DNA of 5,862 nt from Akkermansiaceae bacterium. Its GTDB lineage: Bacteria; Verrucomicrobiota; Verrucomicrobiia; Verrucomicrobiales; Akkermansiaceae. The stretch lies in contig JAQGPE010000199.1 in NCBI GenBank assembly GCA_028293225.1, positions 1-5,862 of the forward strand. Reading direction: 5' to 3'. A program made the position numbers and the translations under genes. The notes beneath the pieces are model-generated. The model did not search any database and was not told where the DNA came from. It was given only the letters and a program-made list of their open reading frames with translations. The number at the start of each line of letters is the position of its first letter. Position 1 is the first letter of the stretch. Positions 1 through 5,862 of the stretch are shown piece after piece.

Positions 1-2
1 TG

Positions 3-692
3 CGCTTCTGGCACAACCACGGCTTCCTCGGCCTCGACACCCAGCACCCCTGGCGCACCGTCCAGGGCGGCTCCCGGCAGTACGTGGAAAAGCTTTCCCG
101 CCCCTTCGCCGATTGCATCGCCACCGGCAGCGGCGTGGCAAAGGTCACCGGTGACCGCCGCCTGATTTTCTCCGATGGCTCCAGCAGCCAGCCCTTTGAC
201 CGCATCGTCATCTCCGCCCACGGCGACCAGGCCCTGCGTCTGCTCGAAACCCCAACCGCCCGCGAGCAGGAGCTGCTCGGCCCCTTCCACTACCAGGACA
301 ACGAGGCCGTCATCCACACCGACGAAAGCGTCATGCCCCGCACCCGCCGCTGCTGGGCTTCCTGGAACTATCGCGTCGAGGGCGTTCAGCATTCGACCCA
401 CTACTGGATGAATAGCCTCCAGGGCGTCTCCGATCGCACCAACTACTTCGTCTCGATCAATCCTTCCGCTCTCGACGAGTCAAAGGTGCTACGCCGCCTG
501 CAGTACCGCCACCCGCTTTTCGATCTCGCCGCCGTCGCCGCTCAGGAACGCCTCGCCGAGCTCCACACCGACGCGACTCAGACCGGCCGCTATTTCTGCG
601 GCGCCTGGCAGCGCTACGGCTTTCATGAAGACGGCATCTGGTCCGCCGACCGCCTTTGCCGCCATTTGCTGGAAAGGGACCCCTGGTCATGA
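3..692 (+). CDS. FAD-dependent amine-oxidase-like oxidoreductase, C-terminal part (5' end outside window)
   Basis: The reading frame is open from the first bases of the window, so the gene starts upstream; a GTG at 84 is an internal Val codon. The 229 visible residues match the C-terminal half of NAD(P)/FAD-binding proteins of the flavin amine oxidase superfamily found beside CFA-like genes. Features seen: PWRTVQGGSRQYV (fragment residues 16-28), the strand-loop FDRIVISAHGDQAL near 65, HTDESVMP near 105, and the C-terminal FAD-contacting segment FCGAW...YGFHEDG (about 194-215). The N-terminal Rossmann GxGxxG motif must lie outside. By family knowledge it is a flavin oxidoreductase. By context it probably oxidises or reduces an acyl chain altered by the downstream methyltransferase, which is inference; a true amine substrate seems unlikely. 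Its stop codon overlaps the next start by 4 bases, so the two are probably translationally coupled. The family is firm and the substrate unknown. Confidence 0.88.
   Translation, partial: RFWHNHGFLGLDTQHPWRTVQGGSRQYVEKLSRPFADCIATGSGVAKVTGDRRLIFSDGSSSQPFDRIVISAHGDQALRLLETPTAREQELLGPFHYQDNEAVIHTDESVMPRTRRCWASWNYRVEGVQHSTHYWMNSLQGVSDRTNYFVSINPSALDESKVLRRLQYRHPLFDLAAVAAQERLAELHTDATQTGRYFCGAWQRYGFHEDGIWSADRLCRHLLERDPWS
671..679 (+). promoter_or_regulatory. Probable ribosome binding site for the DUF1365 gene
   Basis: The purine run GGAAAGGGA lies inside the end of the flavoprotein gene, 9 bases before the ATG at 689. It is the only good Shine-Dalgarno-like sequence ahead of any start in the window, and it favours ATG 689 over an in-frame TTG at 656. 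Confidence 0.5.
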
Positions 693-1498
693 GCCTCATC
701 CACCCCGCCAGGATCTACGAGTGCACCGTCACCCACAGCCGCCTCCGGCCGGTGCGGCGCACCTTCGCCTACCGCGTCTTCATGCTCGACGTCGATCTCG
801 ACTCTTTCGCGGAAACTGCCGCCGCCACCCACTGGCTCGGCCACAATCGCTTCAACCTCTTTTCCATCGACGACCGCGACCACATCGACCTCGGCCTTCC
901 CGGCGGCATCCGCGCCAATCTGGTCGAGTGGCTTTCCCGCCAGGGCGTGGAAATCCCGCCCGGCACCACCATCCGCCTCGTTACCTTTCCCCGCACGCTC
1001 GGCTACGGCTTCAATCCCGTCTCTTTCTACTACCTTCATCGTGCCAATGGCTCACCGCTCCTGGCCGTCGCCGAAGTCGTGAATACCTATCGGGAGATGA
1101 AGCTCTACATTGTCGATGGCGAGCAGCCGAACCAACTCTGGCACCGCCGCGTCGCCAAGGACTTCTACGTCTCCCCTTTCTCCGATCCCGCCGACCACTT
1201 CGACTTCCGCCTCGGCATCCCCGGCCAGCAGTGGCGCGTCAATATCGACGACCTCGACGACGAAGGAAAAGTCCTGCTCAGCGCCATCCGCGGCCAGGCC
1301 CGTCCGCTCACCTCGGCCCGCCTGTTCGCCTACGCGTTCAAATACCCGCTGCTCTCCCTGAAGATCATCGCCGGCATCCACTGGCAGGCCCTCCTGCTCT
1401 GGCTGCGCCGCACGCCCTACTTTCGAAAAGACGACCGGACCGAAGCCCAGCTCGACGTCCTGCGTCCCCACCCCGGCTCCCACCAAGACCCATCATGA
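689..1498 (+). CDS. DUF1365 family protein
   Basis: A 269-residue protein, the usual length for DUF1365. The ATG at 689 was chosen because it overlaps the preceding stop as ATGA, has a purine-rich ribosome site, and gives the family's typical N terminus (IYECTVTHSRLRP...F.Y.VF). Family signatures seen: TFAYRVFMLDVDL (25-37), LGYGFNPVSFYYLH (104-117), EVVNTYREMKLY (129-140), KDFYVSPF (157-164) and HWQALLLWLR near the C terminus. The usual His of the 'HVSPF' block is Tyr160 here. The first block has Arg23-Arg24 before TF, where many members carry His (from memory). No signal peptide is visible. The biochemical activity of DUF1365 is not established; members occur next to FAD oxidoreductases and CFA-like methyltransferases, as here. 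A role in handling or modifying the acyl-lipid substrate is inference. The gene ends in a 4-base overlap with the methyltransferase start. Confidence 0.93.
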   Translation: MSLIHPARIYECTVTHSRLRPVRRTFAYRVFMLDVDLDSFAETAAATHWLGHNRFNLFSIDDRDHIDLGLPGGIRANLVEWLSRQGVEIPPGTTIRLVTFPRTLGYGFNPVSFYYLHRANGSPLLAVAEVVNTYREMKLYIVDGEQPNQLWHRRVAKDFYVSPFSDPADHFDFRLGIPGQQWRVNIDDLDDEGKVLLSAIRGQARPLTSARLFAYAFKYPLLSLKIIAGIHWQALLLWLRRTPYFRKDDRTEAQLDVLRPHPGSHQDPS

Positions 1499-2811
1499 AT
1501 GCCAACCTGTCCACTCTCGGCGCCGTTCTCCCGGAAGCCGTTCCGCAAGAAACCCTCAGCCGCACCTTCCGGGGTTTCCCGGAGCGCATGGTGGTCGGCC
1601 TGCTGGCGAAAATGCCTCTCGGCGGCCTGTGCATGGAACACGCCGACGGACGCATCCACTACTTCGGTGCCCCGGGCGCGAAAATCACCGCCCGCGTGCG
1701 GATCCACGACGACGTCGAGTTCTACAAGCGCTGCGCCTTCTACGGCAATATCGGCATGGGCGAAGCCTACACCGACGGCCTCTGGGACACCGACGACATC
1801 GCCGCTGTGATCTCCTGGTTCATCGAAAACATGTCCGCCCTCCAGGGCTCCGACACCGCCTCCGACAAGCTCCCCGGCGTCAACCTGCTGAAGATCGTCA
1901 ACTGGTTCCGCCACTTCAAGCGCTCCAACACCGTCGACAACAGCCGTCGCAATATCGCCGAGCACTACGACCTCGGCAATGAGTTCTACGGCCTCTGGCT
2001 CGACCGCACCATGACCTACTCGTGCGGCATTTTCAGCGCCCCCGGCGAGCCGCTGGAAGCTGCCCAGTTCGCCAAGTACGACGCTCTCTGTAAAAAGCTC
2101 AAGCTCAGCCCCGCCGATCACGTCCTGGAAATCGGCTGCGGCTGGGGCGGCTTCAGCTGCCACGCCGCCACCCACTACGGCTGCCGGATCACCGCCTTGA
2201 CCATCTCGGAAGCCCAGGCCGTCTATGCCCGCCAGCGGGTGAAAGACGCCGGCTTGGAGGACCGAGTCGAGATCCGCATCCAGGACTATCGCCTGGTCCA
2301 GGGCACCTTCGACAAGATCGCCTCCATCGAAATGATCGAGGCCGTCGGCGACAAATTCCACGAGTCCTTTTTCGCCAAGTGCCACGAAGTCCTCGCTCCA
2401 AGCGGCCTCATCGCCCTGCAGATGATCACCGTCCCGGACTGCCGCTACAAGAGCCTCACCAAGGGCGTCGACTGGATCCAGCGCCACATCTTCCCCGGCT
2501 CCCTGCTCATGAGCATCGGCCGCGTCAACGACGTCCTGCTGAAGACCGGCAACCTCTTCCTCCACGATCTCCAGGACATGGGCGCCCACTACGTGCAGAC
2601 CCTCCGGCACTGGCATCGCAACTTCAACTCCCACCTCGAACCCGTGAAAGCTCTCGGCTTCGACGAGCCCTTCATCCGCACCTGGAACTACTACCTGAAG
2701 TACTGCGAAGCCGGCTTCGCCACTCGCAATATCTCCGTCGTCCAGGCGGTCTACACCCGGCCAAACAACACTCTTCTCCAGCAGCAGTTCGAGCAGCCTC
2801 ACATTCAGTAA
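1495..2811 (+). CDS. Cyclopropane-fatty-acid synthase family SAM-dependent methyltransferase
   Basis: A 438-residue protein whose C-terminal two thirds align with bacterial CFA synthases, which transfer a SAM-derived methylene to double bonds of phospholipid acyl chains at the membrane. The N-terminal ~140 residues resemble the lipid-binding domain of CFA synthases. Landmarks: YDLGNEFY (158-165), MTYSC with Cys177 at the E. coli Cfa Cys139 position, SAM motif VLEIGCGWGG (210-219), ITALTISEAQ, the IEMIEAVG block with Glu282 at the Glu239 position, IFPGSLL, and Tyr366 in HYVQTL at the Tyr317 position. Two departures from E. coli Cfa: Ala283 replaces His in the FEHVG block, and Gln309 (ALQMIT) replaces His266. 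Such changes are shared with DUF1365-linked and plant-type CFA homologues, so the product may be a methyl or methylene-branched chain rather than a cyclopropane. The start at 1495 overlaps the DUF1365 stop (ATGA) without a clear Shine-Dalgarno. The longer open frame upstream of 1495 is not coding. Confidence 0.93.
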   Translation: MNANLSTLGAVLPEAVPQETLSRTFRGFPERMVVGLLAKMPLGGLCMEHADGRIHYFGAPGAKITARVRIHDDVEFYKRCAFYGNIGMGEAYTDGLWDTDDIAAVISWFIENMSALQGSDTASDKLPGVNLLKIVNWFRHFKRSNTVDNSRRNIAEHYDLGNEFYGLWLDRTMTYSCGIFSAPGEPLEAAQFAKYDALCKKLKLSPADHVLEIGCGWGGFSCHAATHYGCRITALTISEAQAVYARQRVKDAGLEDRVEIRIQDYRLVQGTFDKIASIEMIEAVGDKFHESFFAKCHEVLAPSGLIALQMITVPDCRYKSLTKGVDWIQRHIFPGSLLMSIGRVNDVLLKTGNLFLHDLQDMGAHYVQTLRHWHRNFNSHLEPVKALGFDEPFIRTWNYYLKYCEAGFATRNISVVQAVYTRPNNTLLQQQFEQPHIQ

Positions 2812-2814
2812 ACG

Positions 2815-3339
2815 ATGATCGCGACCCCGGCAGCGATGCATGAAAAGGACACCACCTTCTGGCAACGCCGGATCGTCGCCCCCGTCATCTCGCAGCTCGT
2901 CCAGGGCGCCACTCCCGGCCGTCTCGCCTGGTCAATCTCCGCCGGCCTGGTTCTCGGCATCTTCCCCATCCTCGGCTCCACCACGCTGGTGTGCCTCGCC
3001 GCCGGCGCTCTGCTCAGACTGAACCACCCGGTCATGCAGCTCTCCTGCCAGCTCATGACCCCGCTGCACCTCCTGCTGATCCTCCCCTTCATCCGCTGCG
3101 GGGAAATGCTCTACCGCGTCCCCGCCATCACCCTCTCGATCCCCGAACTACTGGCCCGCTTCAAGGCCAGCCCGACGAAGTTCGCCGGCGATTTCGGCTG
3201 GGCGGCCTGGCACGGGATTTCCGCATGGCTGCTGGTCGCCCCGATTCTTCTGCTCCTCCTGAAAACCTCGATCACTCCGCTGCTGCGCAAGCTCTTGGTA
3301 AAAGTCCAATCCCGAAAAGCGGATCTCGCCCCACCATGA
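2815..3339 (+). CDS. DUF2062 domain membrane protein
   Basis: A 174-residue small membrane protein. The core QGATPGRLAWSISAGLVLGIFP (29-51) is the DUF2062 hallmark (G.(T/S)P..lA.s.a.G...G.fP). It is followed by hydrophobic segments at about 39-68, 74-93 and 133-150, and a basic C-terminal tail (LLRKLLVKVQSRK), which suggests two to three membrane spans with the tail probably cytoplasmic. DUF2062 proteins have no established biochemical function; they are found alone or fused to glycosyltransferase or lipid-related domains. Here the gene starts 3 bases after the methyltransferase stop and overlaps the next start by 4 bases, so it is firmly inside the operon. A second in-frame ATG at 2836 (Met8) is possible; neither start has a recognisable ribosome site, and the choice of 2815 rests on spacing. 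A role as membrane partner or lipid access factor is only a guess. Confidence 0.85.
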   Translation: MIATPAAMHEKDTTFWQRRIVAPVISQLVQGATPGRLAWSISAGLVLGIFPILGSTTLVCLAAGALLRLNHPVMQLSCQLMTPLHLLLILPFIRCGEMLYRVPAITLSIPELLARFKASPTKFAGDFGWAAWHGISAWLLVAPILLLLLKTSITPLLRKLLVKVQSRKADLAPP

Positions 3340-4115
3340 TCCTTCCCTTCCTCATCGGTTCCGCCGCCGCCCTTGCCCTCTTCGCCGCCGCCTGGCTATG
3401 GGCGCGGAAAATCGACAACTACTCGATCGTCGATGCCGTCTGGGCCTTCGGCATCGGCCTGCTCGCCGGGGGCTGGCTGGCCACCGGTTCGGGGAACCCC
3501 GCCAAGCGCATCGCCGCCGCCGCTCTGATCCTCGCTTGGAGCCTTCGCCTCGGCTACCACCTCCAGCGCCGCATTGCCAAGGCTCATCCGGAGGAGGATC
3601 CCCGCTACGATAAACTCCGTAGCCACTGGCACGGCCGCGTCGCCCGCTCTTTCTTCTGGTTTTTCGAGGGCCAGGCGCTCTCCGTGATCCTGCTCGCCTT
3701 TCCGTTCCTCCTGATCGCCGTCGATCGCTCGCCCTTCGGCTTCTGGGAAATCAGCGGCTCGGTCGTGACTCTCGCCGCCATCTCCGGCGAGGCCTTCGCC
3801 GACTACCAAATCACCCTCTTCAAGCGCCACAACAGCGACCCAAAGGCCGTCTGCAAAGAAGGTCTGTGGCGCTACTCCCGCCATCCGAACTACTTCTTCG
3901 AGTCGCTTATCTGGGTCGGCTTCTTCCTCTTCGCGCTCGGCTCCGCCCACGGCTGGACCGCCGTCTACTCCCCACTGGTCATCACCTACCTCTTGCTGAA
4001 GGTCACCGGCGTCCCCGCCACCGAGGCCTCGGCTCTCGCCCGCAAGGGCGACGCCTACCGCGACTACCAGCGCACCACCAGCGTCTTCATCCCGCTGCCG
4101 CCCCGCCTCCCCTGA
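3336..4115 (+). CDS. DUF1295 integral membrane protein (steroid 5-alpha-reductase / ICMT-like fold)
   Basis: A 259-residue polytopic membrane protein, normal length for DUF1295. Hydrophobic spans are seen at about 2-22, 31-50, 58-74, 111-129, 140-155, 187-203 and 208-222. The conserved C-terminal block GLWRYSRHPNYFFE (177-190), followed by YRDYQRTTSVFIPLPPR, is the signature shared with delta-14/24 sterol reductases, steroid 5-alpha-reductases and isoprenylcysteine carboxyl methyltransferases, where it forms the cofactor pocket (NADPH or SAM). A reductase using NADPH on a lipid double bond fits the neighbours (CFA-like enzyme, flavoprotein), but this is inference and a methyltransferase role cannot be excluded. 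The start at 3336 overlaps the DUF2062 stop as ATGA; a weak GCGGAT lies 11 bases upstream. The open frame extends in front of 3336 but there it only shadows the DUF2062 gene. Confidence 0.9.
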   Translation: MILPFLIGSAAALALFAAAWLWARKIDNYSIVDAVWAFGIGLLAGGWLATGSGNPAKRIAAAALILAWSLRLGYHLQRRIAKAHPEEDPRYDKLRSHWHGRVARSFFWFFEGQALSVILLAFPFLLIAVDRSPFGFWEISGSVVTLAAISGEAFADYQITLFKRHNSDPKAVCKEGLWRYSRHPNYFFESLIWVGFFLFALGSAHGWTAVYSPLVITYLLLKVTGVPATEASALARKGDAYRDYQRTTSVFIPLPPRLP

Positions 4116-4135
4116 TCTCTTTCCCCACCTCTCCC
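4116..4135 (+). other. Pyrimidine-tract spacer before the second methyltransferase
   Basis: The 20 bases between the DUF1295 stop and the ATG at 4136 are all C or T except A4127. This is the longest gene-free stretch in the window. There is no Shine-Dalgarno, hairpin or promoter-like sequence in it. A pyrimidine-rich leader could help initiation without a Shine-Dalgarno, for instance through ribosomal protein S1, but chance is also possible. Confidence 0.4.
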
Positions 4136-5179
4136 ATGATCACCACCGACGAACTTCTGGCCCGCGACGTTCTGCCGGACGCCCTCATCCGCCTCGGCAT
4201 CCGCCGTCGCCTCGCGGGCACCCTCGCCCCTTTCCGCAAGCTCGATTGCGAGGCCCGCCAGGCCCTGCTCATGCAGCACGTCGCCAGCCTCCGCGACAGC
4301 CCCATCGCTATCGCCACCGACGAGGCCAACCAACAGCACTACGAGCTGCCGACCCGCTTCTTCGAGCGCGTCCTGGGCCGCAACATGAAATACAGCTCCG
4401 GCTACTGGGACGAGGGCGTCCGCGACATCGATACCTCGGAGGAGCGCATGCTCGCCCTCACCTGCGAAAGAGCCGGCCTCGAAAATGGCCAGCGCATCCT
4501 GGAACTTGGCTGCGGCTGGGGCTCGCTGACCCTTTGGATGGCCCGCCATTTCCCCCACAGCCGCATCACCGCCATCTCGAACTCCCGCACCCAGCGCGCC
4601 CACATCGAAGGCCGCCTCGCCGAACTCGGCCTGTCGAACGTCGAGGTCCGCACCGTCAACATGATCGACTACCAGGGCGAGGGCGACGGCGTCTTCGACC
4701 GCGTGGTCTCGGTGGAAATGTTCGAGCACATGAAGAACTACGAAATCATCATGGGCAATGTCGCCCGCTGGCTGAAGCCCGGCGGCGCGCTCTTCGTCCA
4801 CATCTTCACCCACCGCGAATTCGCTTACCACTACGAGGCGGAAGGCGAGGACGACTGGATGGCCCGCTACTTCTTCACCGGCGGCCAGATGCCGTCCGAT
4901 GACCTGCTGCTCTACTTCCAGAACGGCCTCCGCATCGAGGACCACTGGCAGGTCTCCGGCACCCACTACCAGAAGACCTCCGAAGCCTGGCTCACCCGCA
5001 TGGACCGTGCCGAGTCCGAACTCCTGCCCCTGATCCGCGAGACCTACGGCCCGGAAAATGAAACCCGCTGGTGGGTCTACTGGCGCGTCTTCTTCATGGC
5101 CTGCGCCGAACTGTGGGGATACGCCGATGGCAACGAATGGATCGTCTCCCACTACCGCTTCCGCAAACCCCTCGCCTGA
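4136..5179 (+). CDS. CFA-superfamily class I SAM methyltransferase, coclaurine N-methyltransferase-like
   Basis: A 347-residue protein lacking the long N-terminal domain of the first CFA-like enzyme. SAM motif I is ILELGCGWG (121-129). The following ITAISNSRTQRAHI, SVEMFEHMKNYE (192-203), LFVHIFTHREFAYHYE (219-234), DDWMARYFFTGGQMPS and EWIVSHYRF closely follow the plant coclaurine/tetrahydroprotoberberine N-methyltransferase branch. Glu194, Glu197 and His198 sit where the catalytic Glu/Glu/His of plant coclaurine N-methyltransferase lie (from memory). The CFA bicarbonate-site Cys is replaced by Ser88 (MKYSSGYW), so ordinary cyclopropane synthesis is doubtful. Bacterial members are usually labelled cyclopropane synthases without a known substrate; methylation of an amine or a lipid headgroup or chain is open. 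The start at 4136 is the first ATG after the DUF1295 stop, 20 bases downstream; it has no Shine-Dalgarno but a pyrimidine-rich leader. The open frame before 4136 is a shadow of the DUF1295 gene. Confidence 0.9.
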   Translation: MITTDELLARDVLPDALIRLGIRRRLAGTLAPFRKLDCEARQALLMQHVASLRDSPIAIATDEANQQHYELPTRFFERVLGRNMKYSSGYWDEGVRDIDTSEERMLALTCERAGLENGQRILELGCGWGSLTLWMARHFPHSRITAISNSRTQRAHIEGRLAELGLSNVEVRTVNMIDYQGEGDGVFDRVVSVEMFEHMKNYEIIMGNVARWLKPGGALFVHIFTHREFAYHYEAEGEDDWMARYFFTGGQMPSDDLLLYFQNGLRIEDHWQVSGTHYQKTSEAWLTRMDRAESELLPLIRETYGPENETRWWVYWRVFFMACAELWGYADGNEWIVSHYRFRKPLA

Positions 5180-5185
5180 ATCCAG

Positions 5186-5862
5186 ATGAAAACCCTTCTT
5201 CTCTCCATTCTCCTCACCGCGGCTCTCCACGCCGCCCCCGCCGATGATCTGATCGCGAAAGGCGCTGCTTTCGAACAAAGCGGCAAATCCCGCGAAGCCA
5301 TGGCGGCCTACCAGGACGCCAACAAGCTCAAGCCGAAGGACCCTGCCATCCTCGTCAAAATCGCCAAACAATACGGTGACCTTATGACCGAGACCAGGGA
5401 TAACGCAGAACGCAAAAAGCTCGGCCTGCAGTCGCTCGACTACTCGAAGCAGGCTCTCGCCGCCGGCCCCAACTCCAGCGAAGCCCATCTCGCCGTCGCC
5501 ATCTCCATCGGCAAGCTCACCGAGTTCATGGGCAATCAGGAAAAGATCGAAGCCTCCCGCCAGATGAAATCGGAGGCCGACACCGCCCTGAAGCTCGACC
5601 CGAAAAGCGACTACGCCCATCACCTGTTAGGCCGCTGGAATCAGGAGCTCGCCGGCATGGGTACCGTCTCCCGCGCTCTCGCCAAAATGATTTACGGCGC
5701 CATCCCCGATGCCAGCTACGACGACGCCCTGAAGCATTTCGGGGCCGCCATGAAACTCCGCCCCGACCGCCTCATCCACCGCATCGAGTACGGCCGCACC
5801 CTCGCCATGATGGGCCGAAAGGACGATGCCCGCGCCTCCCTCACCCAAAGCCTCGCCCAGCC
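5186..5862 (+). CDS. Exported TPR protein resembling RMDN (regulator of microtubule dynamics) proteins, 3' end outside window
   Basis: The ATG at 5186 lies 6 bases after the preceding stop; 225 residues are visible and the frame is open to the window end. The N terminus MKTLLLSILLTAALHAAPAD is a signal peptide: one Lys, a hydrophobic core and AHAA-like cleavage near residues 15-18 (LHA-AP), so the protein is probably periplasmic. It continues with helical repeats of tetratricopeptide type: AAFEQSGKSREAMAAYQDAN (27-46), LDYSKQALAAGPNSSEAHLA, and DDALKHFGAAMKLRPDR (179-195) followed by EYGRTLAMMGRKDDAR. The block AHHLLGRWNQELA (144-156) plus IYGAIPDASYDDAL (169-182) is characteristic of RMDN/FAM82-like proteins, which also occur widely in bacteria with unknown function. 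It may be a scaffold for the lipid-modifying enzymes or merely co-transcribed. No ribosome site is evident. Confidence 0.83.
   Translation, partial: MKTLLLSILLTAALHAAPADDLIAKGAAFEQSGKSREAMAAYQDANKLKPKDPAILVKIAKQYGDLMTETRDNAERKKLGLQSLDYSKQALAAGPNSSEAHLAVAISIGKLTEFMGNQEKIEASRQMKSEADTALKLDPKSDYAHHLLGRWNQELAGMGTVSRALAKMIYGAIPDASYDDALKHFGAAMKLRPDRLIHRIEYGRTLAMMGRKDDARASLTQSLAQ

Noticed and set aside
84..86. GTG as start of the first gene.
   Set aside because: The frame continues upstream to the window edge with family-conserved residues (PWRTVQGGSR just before it), so the gene is cut by the window and does not start here.
625..1494. Upstream extension of the first CFA-like gene's frame, which would make a 728-residue fusion.
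   Set aside because: The extension is Arg/Pro-rich and overlaps the well-supported DUF1365 gene. Homology begins only after ATG 1495, which sits in a standard ATGA overlap.
1417..2865. 482-codon open frame on the minus strand across the first CFA-like gene.
   Set aside because: Same codon-aligned antisense effect. It crosses three genes, has no family resemblance and is low in sequence complexity.
2991..3335. N-terminal extension of the DUF1295 frame.
   Set aside because: It lies wholly within DUF2062 in another frame and is Arg/Pro-rich. ATG 3336 begins directly with the first membrane span.
3866..4135. N-terminal extension of the second methyltransferase frame.
   Set aside because: The translation is a Leu/Arg/Pro-rich shadow of the DUF1295 C terminus. 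The family N terminus fits ATG 4136.
5180..5185. Terminator or promoter between the second methyltransferase and the TPR gene.
   Set aside because: Only 6 bases separate them. I saw no hairpin with a T run nearby and no convincing promoter, so co-transcription is the simpler reading.
4064..5623. 519-codon open frame on the minus strand, the longest in the window.
   Set aside because: It is codon-aligned antisense to the second methyltransferase (middle bases pair). Sense codons ending in C give antisense codons starting with G, so the product is a V/G/E/D/A-rich string with no recognisable domain. It stays open because its stop codons would need sense TTA, CTA or TCA, which are rare here; a sense TTA at 5627 bounds it.

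Overview
The window is a densely packed run of seven genes, all on the + strand, in high-GC DNA with a marked preference for C at third codon positions. It looks like a single transcription unit. Three junctions are 4-base stop/start overlaps (ATGA), and the other three gaps are 3, 20 and 6 bases. The first and last genes run off the ends of the window. I see no promoter, terminator, RNA gene, mobile element, CRISPR array or repeat. The organism looks like a Gram-negative bacterium of high GC: the last gene has a plain signal peptide, and Shine-Dalgarno sequences are mostly absent. Verrucomicrobiota is a guess from codon style and the rarity of Shine-Dalgarno motifs; no marker gene is present to settle it.

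Layout: (1) 3-692, C-terminal part of an FAD-dependent NAD(P)-binding amine-oxidase-like oxidoreductase; (2) 689-1498, DUF1365 protein; (3) 1495-2811, SAM-dependent methyltransferase of the cyclopropane-fatty-acid synthase (CFA) family; (4) 2815-3339, DUF2062 membrane protein; (5) 3336-4115, DUF1295 membrane protein with the fold of steroid 5-alpha-reductase/isoprenylcysteine methyltransferase relatives; (6) 4136-5179, a second, very different CFA-superfamily methyltransferase that resembles plant coclaurine N-methyltransferases; (7) 5186 to the end, an exported tetratricopeptide-type protein resembling RMDN (regulator of microtubule dynamics) proteins.

The set FAD oxidoreductase, DUF1365, CFA-like methyltransferase and DUF1295 recurs in distant bacteria. 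From memory, the mycobacterial locus Rv0449c-Rv0446c, beside sigK, has the same order. The likely theme is modification of unsaturated acyl chains in membrane phospholipids. The CFA-like enzyme would methylate or methylenate the double bond, and the flavoprotein and the DUF1295 protein would be redox partners acting on the product (methyl-branched, further desaturated or furan-type chains). DUF1365 is a conserved companion of unknown biochemistry. The additions here are a DUF2062 gene placed inside the cluster and a second methyltransferase that has Ser where CFA synthases have the bicarbonate-site Cys. The final product cannot be read from sequence alone.
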